DNA of 64,000 nucleotides from Falsiroseomonas sp051859025 (GTDB lineage Bacteria > Pseudomonadota > Alphaproteobacteria > Acetobacterales > Acetobacteraceae), in NCBI RefSeq assembly GCF_051859025.1, contig NZ_JBHYGL010000041.1, positions 62,001 through 126,000 of the forward strand, written 5' to 3'. The position numbers and the translations under genes were made by a program. The notes under the pieces are model-generated. The model had not been told where the DNA came from and searched no databases. It was given only the letters and a program-made list of their open reading frames with translations. Positions within the stretch are counted from its first letter, which is position 1, and each line of letters begins with the position of its first letter. This document shows positions 58,775-64,000 of this stretch, in pieces.

Positions 58775-60021
58775 GGGCGGCCGGCCCTGGGGATCGGCAG
58801 CGGGAAGGGCGAGGCATTGGGGCGGATGGCGGGGCGGGCACGCGCCATGGCGGGCTGAATGGCCTGCGCGGCGTGCTCTGCATCCAGATCATGATCGTTC
58901 ATTTCATCATGGCCTATGTGCCGGATGCGCTGACGCCGTTCAGCCCGGCCCTGTTCCCGCCGACGGCGGACCCGCATTGGCTGGCGCCCTGGCTGCGCCT
59001 GCCGGGGGCGTCGCTGCTGACCGGCGGCAATTTCGCGGTGATGACCTTCTTCGCGCTGTCCGGCTACGTCTTCACGCTGAACTACTATGCCGGGAAGCCG
59101 GATCGCCTGCGCGTCACGCTCTGGGGCCGCTACATCCGGCTGACGGTCGCCATGGCGCCCATCGTGCTGCTGTCCTGGCTGCTGTCCCGGGGCGGGTTCT
59201 ACGCGACGCAGGATGTGGCGGCGGCGACGGGCTCCATCGCCTTCGGCGCGCAGATGCCCGCGGCGGAGATGACGCTGGCGAATGCGCTGCGCGACATGGC
59301 GTGGCACGTGTTGATGACGGGCGAATCACACTTCAACACCGCGCTCTGGACCGTGCGCTACGAATTCCTCGGCGCGCTGATGATCCTGCTGCTGTTCCTG
59401 GCCATGCCGCATGGCGTGCGGGTGGTGCCGGTGCTGTGCTTCGCGGTGCTGGCCGCGCTGGTCTTCGGGCCCTTCGCGATCTTCGTGCTGGTGATGCTCG
59501 GGGGCGCGCTGGTGAATGCGGTGCGCATCCCGGCGCGGGCGGTGCCCGCCCTCGCATTCTTCGGGCTGTTCATGGGGTCCTACCTGCCAGGCCATGCGCC
59601 CTATTCCTGGCTGCCCGCGCCCTTCACCGCGCCGGACCAGGTCTTCTTCAACGTGCCGCTCTACAACATGGTGGGCGCGGTCTGCCTGGTGGCGGCGGTG
59701 GCGCGGGGTTTCGGCGGTCGCTTCCTGTCGGCGCGGCCTCTGCAATGGCTCGGCGACCTGTCCTACAGCGCCTATCTGCTGCACCTGCTGGTGCTGTGCT
59801 CGGTCTCCGCCTGGCTGTTCCTGGCACTGCCGAGGGGCGACCTTGCGCTGCTGCTCAACCTGGTCGTCTACATCGCTGTCGTGCTGGCGCTGGCGGCGCC
59901 CTATTCCGCCATCGTCGATGCCGCCGGAATCAATTGGGCGCGCCGCTTCGGCACCTGGGTGACTCGCCCGCCCGGGGAGGTCCCCCGCCGCAGGGCGGGG
60001 GTGGTGCATCCGGCGGAGTAG
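58771..60021 (+). CDS. Acyltransferase 3 family membrane protein
   Basis: A 416-residue membrane acyltransferase of the OafA/YrhL group that acetylates sugars or lipids at the cell surface. It has ten or eleven predicted helices. GLNGLRGVLCIQIMIVHF near residue 28 holds the conserved LRG-x-H type active site, and FFALSGYVFTLNYY follows. The start is GTG overlapping the murA TGA, and the first 25 residues are charged and glycine-rich. It is convergent with the SDR gene. Confidence 0.87.
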   Translation: MRAAGPGDRQREGRGIGADGGAGTRHGGLNGLRGVLCIQIMIVHFIMAYVPDALTPFSPALFPPTADPHWLAPWLRLPGASLLTGGNFAVMTFFALSGYVFTLNYYAGKPDRLRVTLWGRYIRLTVAMAPIVLLSWLLSRGGFYATQDVAAATGSIAFGAQMPAAEMTLANALRDMAWHVLMTGESHFNTALWTVRYEFLGALMILLLFLAMPHGVRVVPVLCFAVLAALVFGPFAIFVLVMLGGALVNAVRIPARAVPALAFFGLFMGSYLPGHAPYSWLPAPFTAPDQVFFNVPLYNMVGAVCLVAAVARGFGGRFLSARPLQWLGDLSYSAYLLHLLVLCSVSAWLFLALPRGDLALLLNLVVYIAVVLALAAPYSAIVDAAGINWARRFGTWVTRPPGEVPRRRAGVVHPAE

Positions 60022-60027
60022 GAACGC

Positions 60028-60807
60028 CTACCCCCGGAACATGCCCCCGCCATCCACATCGACGACGGTCCCGTTCACATAGGCGCCGCGAGGCCCGGAC
60101 AGGAACACGGTCAGATCCGCGATCTCGACCGCCTCGATCGGGCGGGCGAAAGGCAGGCCGGTCAGCGTTTCCGCCCAGCGTTCCTCGTCACCGAATTTGA
60201 GCTTGGCGTTGACGCGCGCCTGCGTCTCCATCCGGTCCGTCCGCGTCGCGGCCGGGCTGATGCCGAAGACCCGCACGCCCATCGCCTGCGTGGCACCGCC
60301 GAGCGCGGAGGTGAAGGCGATCAGCGCCGCATTGCCCGTGCCGCCGCAGATATAGCCCATGCGCGGCGCACGGCCGGCCATGCCGATGATGTTGCAGATG
60401 ACGCCCGCGCGCCGCTCCTCCATCCCCGGCAGGTACAGCTGGCACATGTGGATGTAGCCCATGACCTTGAGGTCCCAGGCCTGCTGCCAGCGCGCGATCG
60501 GGATGTCCTGCAGGCGCCCCGACGGGATGGCGCCGGCATTGTTCACCAGGATGTCGATGCCGGGCTGCGCGGCGTGCACACGCTCCCGCTCCTCGGGCTT
60601 CGAGAGATCGGCGGCCAGGGTCTCCACCCGGACCTGCGCGGCGCTGCGCACCTTGTCGGCGGCGGCGGACAGGGAAGCGGGGTCGCGCCCCACCAGCACC
60701 ACATCCGCACCCTCCCGCGCGAAGCCTTCCGCGCAGGCAAGCCCGATTCCCTTCGACCCGCCGGTGATCAGCACCCGCTTGCCGGCAACGCCCATATCCA
60801 TAGCCAT
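60028..60807 (-). CDS. Short-chain dehydrogenase/reductase, atypical active site
   Basis: A 259-residue Rossmann-fold SDR. The cofactor loop is TGGSKGIG (about 16-23) and NNAG is intact, so NAD(P) binding is expected. In the active-site helix the usual Y-x3-K is not found. The aligned stretch is YICGGTGNAALIAF, with Asn where Lys is expected. The C-terminal YVNGTVVDVDGGG is standard. The start at 60807 follows the ThDP enzyme gene by two bases, so the two form an operon. Confidence 0.85.
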   Translation of the reverse strand: MAMDMGVAGKRVLITGGSKGIGLACAEGFAREGADVVLVGRDPASLSAAADKVRSAAQVRVETLAADLSKPEERERVHAAQPGIDILVNNAGAIPSGRLQDIPIARWQQAWDLKVMGYIHMCQLYLPGMEERRAGVICNIIGMAGRAPRMGYICGGTGNAALIAFTSALGGATQAMGVRVFGISPAATRTDRMETQARVNAKLKFGDEERWAETLTGLPFARPIEAVEIADLTVFLSGPRGAYVNGTVVDVDGGGMFRG

Positions 60808-60809
60808 GC

Positions 60810-62351
60810 TCAGACTTCCATCTCGATCAGGAACGGCGTCTCGGAAGCGAAGCTCTGCTGCATGAGGTCCGCGACCCCCTCCAGCGTCCCCGTCCGCGCC
60901 GCTTCCACACCCATGCCGTTCGCCAGCTTCACCCAATCCAGGTTGGGATTGCCGAGGTCCATCATGTCCAGCGCCGTGCGGCCGGGATTGGCGCCGACGC
61001 CCTGATATTCGCCCAGCAGGATCTGGTACTTGCGGTTGGAGATGACGATCGTCGTGATCGGCAGCCTCTCCCGCGCCTGGGTCCACAGCCCCTGCAGCGT
61101 GTACATGCCCGACCCGTCGGCCTGCAGGTTGATCACCCGCCGCCCGGGGGCGCCGATGGAAGCACCAGTGGCCAGGGGAATACCGCAGCCGATGGCGCCG
61201 CCGGTGATGTGCACCCAGTCATGCGCCGGCGCATTGTGGGTGAATTTGTAGAAGCCGCGGCCGAAGGACACGCTTTCATCGGCGATGACGGTGTTCTCCG
61301 GCATCAGCGCCGCCAGCGTCTGCGCCAGGCCCTCCGGCGTCGGCTTGCCGCGCACGGGGTCGGGGCGGGGCCCGGGGTCCGGGATGGCGGCGGGGCCAGC
61401 GCCGAGTTCATCGGCCAGGGCGGTCAGCGCCTGGATCGGGTCGGCCTCGTAGCGCGTCAGCAGGACGATGTCCGCGTCCTCCCGGTGGTGGCGGGACGGC
61501 TTGTTGGGATAGGCGAAGAAGCCGACTGGGGCCTTGCTGTTCACCAGGATGATGGTGGTGAAGGGCTTCAGCGCCTCGATCGCCAGGTCGGCGGGATAGG
61601 GCACGCGTTCCAGCTGCATCCGGCCGCGGCCGCGCGCCACCTTGGCGTTCGACATCTCCGCCAGGATCGCGGCCCCCGTCGCCTGGCCGATCCGCCAGGC
61701 CAGCGCCTGCGCTTCCTCGGTCAGGGCCAGGCCGCCCAGCAGGATCAACACGTTGGACCGTTCGCGCAGCACGCGCGCCGCGTTGCGCACGGCATGCGGG
61801 TCCGCCTGCGGCCGCGCCGGCACGGGCAGCGCCGCGGCCGGGCCGCCCGGCGCCTCGTCCCAGCAGGTATCGGAGGGCAGGATCAGCGTCGCGATCTGGC
61901 CCGGGGAGGTCATGGCCGCCTGCACGGCGGTGGCGGCATCGCGCCCCACCTCATCCGCCCGCGCCACGGTGCGCGTCCAGCCGGAGACGGCGCGCGCGAA
62001 ACCCTCGGTATCCGCGGTCAGCTGCGCATCCAGCGGGCGGTGGTAGGTCGCCTGGTCGCCGACGCAGTTCACCATGGCGGACCGCGCCCGGCGGGCATTG
62101 TGCAGATTGGCGAGCCCGTTCGCGAGGCCCGGGCCGCAATGCAGCAGGGTCGCCGCCGGCTTGCCCGTCATGCGGAAATAGCCATCCGCCATGCCGGTGA
62201 CGACATTCTCCTGCAGGCCGAGCACGCAGCGCATGCCGGGGATGCGGTCCAGCGCCGCGACGAAATGCATCTCGCTGGTGCCGGGGTTGGCGAAGCAGGT
62301 ATCGACCCCCGCCCCCAGCAATGTGTGCACCAGGCTTTCCGCTCCGTTCAC
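60810..62351 (-). CDS. Acetolactate synthase-like thiamine-diphosphate enzyme
   Basis: A 513-residue ThDP-dependent enzyme of the large acetolactate synthase/benzoylformate decarboxylase family. The catalytic glutamate lies in GLQENVVTGMADGY near residue 48, and the ThDP/Mg segment is LQADGSGMYTLQGLW. It lacks a typical FAD-binding signature, so a decarboxylase or carboligase on a 2-oxo acid is more likely than a true acetolactate synthase. It is followed by the SDR, suggesting decarboxylation then reduction or oxidation. Confidence 0.88.
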   Translation of the reverse strand: MNGAESLVHTLLGAGVDTCFANPGTSEMHFVAALDRIPGMRCVLGLQENVVTGMADGYFRMTGKPAATLLHCGPGLANGLANLHNARRARSAMVNCVGDQATYHRPLDAQLTADTEGFARAVSGWTRTVARADEVGRDAATAVQAAMTSPGQIATLILPSDTCWDEAPGGPAAALPVPARPQADPHAVRNAARVLRERSNVLILLGGLALTEEAQALAWRIGQATGAAILAEMSNAKVARGRGRMQLERVPYPADLAIEALKPFTTIILVNSKAPVGFFAYPNKPSRHHREDADIVLLTRYEADPIQALTALADELGAGPAAIPDPGPRPDPVRGKPTPEGLAQTLAALMPENTVIADESVSFGRGFYKFTHNAPAHDWVHITGGAIGCGIPLATGASIGAPGRRVINLQADGSGMYTLQGLWTQARERLPITTIVISNRKYQILLGEYQGVGANPGRTALDMMDLGNPNLDWVKLANGMGVEAARTGTLEGVADLMQQSFASETPFLIEMEV

Positions 62352-62543
62352 CCTCGGGCTCCCCCATTCAATGGCCGGGGAGGGTGCGCGGGCCGGGCGA
62401 AGGCCGCAAGGGGACCCCCTGCCTCATGCACCCCGCGCGGCGCAGGGGTGACAGCGCCGCAATACTGACGCAGTTTCCGCCGAATGATCCGGGACCCGCA
62501 CCAGGGGGGCTGGCGGGCTGGATCATCTGTTCTGGGGGCGCCG

Positions 62544-64000
62544 ATGCCACGCTTGGCCATCGCATTCTTCTGCTCGGGCTTCGGCGCACTGCTCTGCCAG
62601 ATCGTCTGGCAGCGCATGCTCGGCATCTTCGCGGGGTCGGACACCGTCTCCGCCGCGCTGGTCGTCGGCGCCTTCCTGGCCGGGCTCGGGCTCGGGTCCA
62701 TCATTGGCGCGAAGATCGCGGACCGGCTGTCCCCCCGGAACGCCATGATCGGCTTCGCCCTGGCGGAGGGCGGCGTCGCCCTCTTCGCCCTGGTGTCGAA
62801 GTTCTTCCTCTATGATTTCCTGGCCATGGATTTGGCCGGGGTGGTCGATTCCCCCATCGCCATCTTCGCGCTGTGCTTCGCCGGCCTGGTGCTGCCCACC
62901 ACGCTGATGGGCGCCTCCCTCCCCCTGCTGGCGCGCGCCATCGCCACCAACCTGGACACGGTGGCGGAGCGGATCAGCAGCCTCTACGGCCTCAACACGC
63001 TCGGCGCCGGGCTCGGCGCGCTGCTGGGCGGCTGGGTGATCGTCGGCAATCTCGGCTTCGTCGGCGCCCTGGTGATGGCCGCGGGCCTCGATGTGATCGC
63101 CGTCATCCTGGCGCTGACGCTGCTGCCGACGCTGAGCCGCGAGACACCGCCACCCCCTGCCCGTGCCGCCGCCGCCGCCGCTGCCTCCAGCGCGGAGCCC
63201 TTCGGCAGCCTGAAGCTCTGGTGCCTGCTGGTCTTCCTGTCGGGCTACGTGATCGTGGCGCTGGAGATCGTGTGGGTGCGGCTGCTGGGCCAGGTCGGCC
63301 AGTACCATGCCTACCTGTTCCCGACCGTGCTCGGCATCTTCCTGCTGGCGGACGGGCTTGGCATGGCGGTGGCAGCGCGGATGGTGCGCCGCATGAAGGA
63401 CCCGCGCCCGGCCTTCTTCATCACCCAGGCCGGCGGCTTCGCCCTGGCCGCCGTGCTGATCCTGGCGCTGTTCATCGCCCTGCCCTACTGGCCGATCAAC
63501 CAGTTCCTCTCGGCCGATGTGCAGCGGCTGCGCGGCGGCGGGCTGGCGACCACCATCATCCTGACGCTGATCGTGGTGGGCCCCCCCTCCTTCCTCATCG
63601 GCATGACCTTCCCCTTCGTGCAGCGGGCGGTGCAGCAGGATCTGGCCTCGGTGGGCGCGCGGGTCGGCTGGGTGCAGCTGGCCAACATCCTGGGCAATGC
63701 CGCGGGGTCCATCGGCACGGGCATCGTCACCTTCCACCTGCTGGGCACGGCGGGCACGCTGAAGCTGCTGGCGGGGCTGTCGGTGCTGCTGCTGGCGGGG
63801 TGGCTGTGGAAGGAAGGGCGCGGCCGCAAGCCGGAAATGGCGCTGGCCGCCGCCTGCGCGCTGGCACTGGTGGCGCTGCCGGGCAATGCCGCGCTCTGGT
63901 CGCGCCTGCACGCCGAACAGCCCAACCACCTGGTGGCCTGGGCGGAGGACCGGTCCGGCGTCGCCTTCTTCCGCGACGACAACGCGGCCGGGCAGGACGG
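62544..64000 (+). CDS. Fused MFS/spermidine synthase-like protein (partial, runs off window)
   Basis: The visible 485 residues start at ATG 62544 and stay open to the end of the window. They have at least ten hydrophobic helices, with GFGALLCQIVWQRMLGIFAG and GASLPLLARAIATNLDTVAERISSLYGLNTLGAG typical of the SpeE-like membrane proteins. The final residues LVAWAEDRSGVAFFRDD lead into the expected aminopropyltransferase-like domain, which lies beyond the window. The function is unproven. It diverges from the ThDP enzyme gene. Confidence 0.85.
   Translation, partial: MPRLAIAFFCSGFGALLCQIVWQRMLGIFAGSDTVSAALVVGAFLAGLGLGSIIGAKIADRLSPRNAMIGFALAEGGVALFALVSKFFLYDFLAMDLAGVVDSPIAIFALCFAGLVLPTTLMGASLPLLARAIATNLDTVAERISSLYGLNTLGAGLGALLGGWVIVGNLGFVGALVMAAGLDVIAVILALTLLPTLSRETPPPPARAAAAAAASSAEPFGSLKLWCLLVFLSGYVIVALEIVWVRLLGQVGQYHAYLFPTVLGIFLLADGLGMAVAARMVRRMKDPRPAFFITQAGGFALAAVLILALFIALPYWPINQFLSADVQRLRGGGLATTIILTLIVVGPPSFLIGMTFPFVQRAVQQDLASVGARVGWVQLANILGNAAGSIGTGIVTFHLLGTAGTLKLLAGLSVLLLAGWLWKEGRGRKPEMALAAACALALVALPGNAALWSRLHAEQPNHLVAWAEDRSGVAFFRDDNAAGQD

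Noticed and set aside
1..64000. tRNA, rRNA, tmRNA, RNase P, SRP RNA or CRISPR array
   Set aside because: Scanned for T-loop sequences, the RNase P and SRP core motifs and regularly spaced repeats. None was convincing. The only regular repeats are the coding 66-bp and short 27-bp ones.

Overview
The window is GC-rich (about 70% by eye), gene-dense and bacterial. Gene content points to an alphaproteobacterium, most likely Acetobacteraceae (Roseomonas-like). It has an NDUFA12-type complex I accessory protein, a DUF2155 exported protein, a ClpS-ClpA pair, a PHA phasin, a Bug-type (TTT) receptor, and a perfect GTTC-N7-GTTC LexA box of the alphaproteobacterial type. The family-level assignment is inference. 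No rRNA, tRNA, CRISPR array, prophage or complete insertion sequence was seen.

Layout. 0-9.7 kb: an exported protein, an Asp/Glu racemase-like enzyme, a LemA/M48 protease pair, a FrnE-like thiol oxidoreductase, an aminotransferase overlapping an AlkA-type glycosylase, an OmpR/EnvZ-type two-component system, a small membrane protein under a LexA box, and an exported protein built of DSDP repeats. 9.7-18.8 kb: a glycosyltransferase/methyltransferase-like fusion, a complete dipeptide-type ABC transporter (SBP-BCDF), and a divergent paralogous second binding protein. 18.8-28 kb: an Lrp regulator, ornithine decarboxylase with its terminator, thiS-thiG, aroQ-accB-accC-aat, and an opposing run NDUFA12-MlaD-small protein-DUF2155-DUF805.

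28-41 kb: a truncated class II ribonucleotide reductase-like protein, RidA, a GNAT/DUF482 protein and an EamA transporter. Next is a tight run of YgiB/YjfM-like lipoprotein, glutathionylspermidine-synthase-like ligase, DUF350 protein, a PD-(D/E)XK-helicase (DUF2075-like) protein and an exported EEP nuclease. Then come an MFS carrier, PPK2, a lipoprotein hydrolase that appears to start at CTG, and a HepT/MntA toxin-antitoxin pair. 41-46.5 kb: an AhpD-like protein, clpA, clpS, a phasin with PhaR-like operators, and a D,D-carboxypeptidase.

46.5-64 kb: catabolic-looking clusters. These are a DSD1-type aldolase with a class V aminotransferase; an acyl-CoA dehydrogenase with two alpha/beta hydrolases, one lacking its nucleophile serine; a maleate isomerase-like enzyme, FAD monooxygenase and exported binding proteins; and an SDR paired with a ThDP enzyme. 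Housekeeping dcd and murA lie between them and flank a hairpin-rich 241-bp element. The window ends inside a spermidine synthase-like membrane protein.

The genes most worth following are the LexA-boxed 67-residue membrane protein, the orphan NrdJ-like protein, the nuclease-helicase in its five-gene run, and two undescribed inverted-repeat elements (2461-2624 and 57255-57495).
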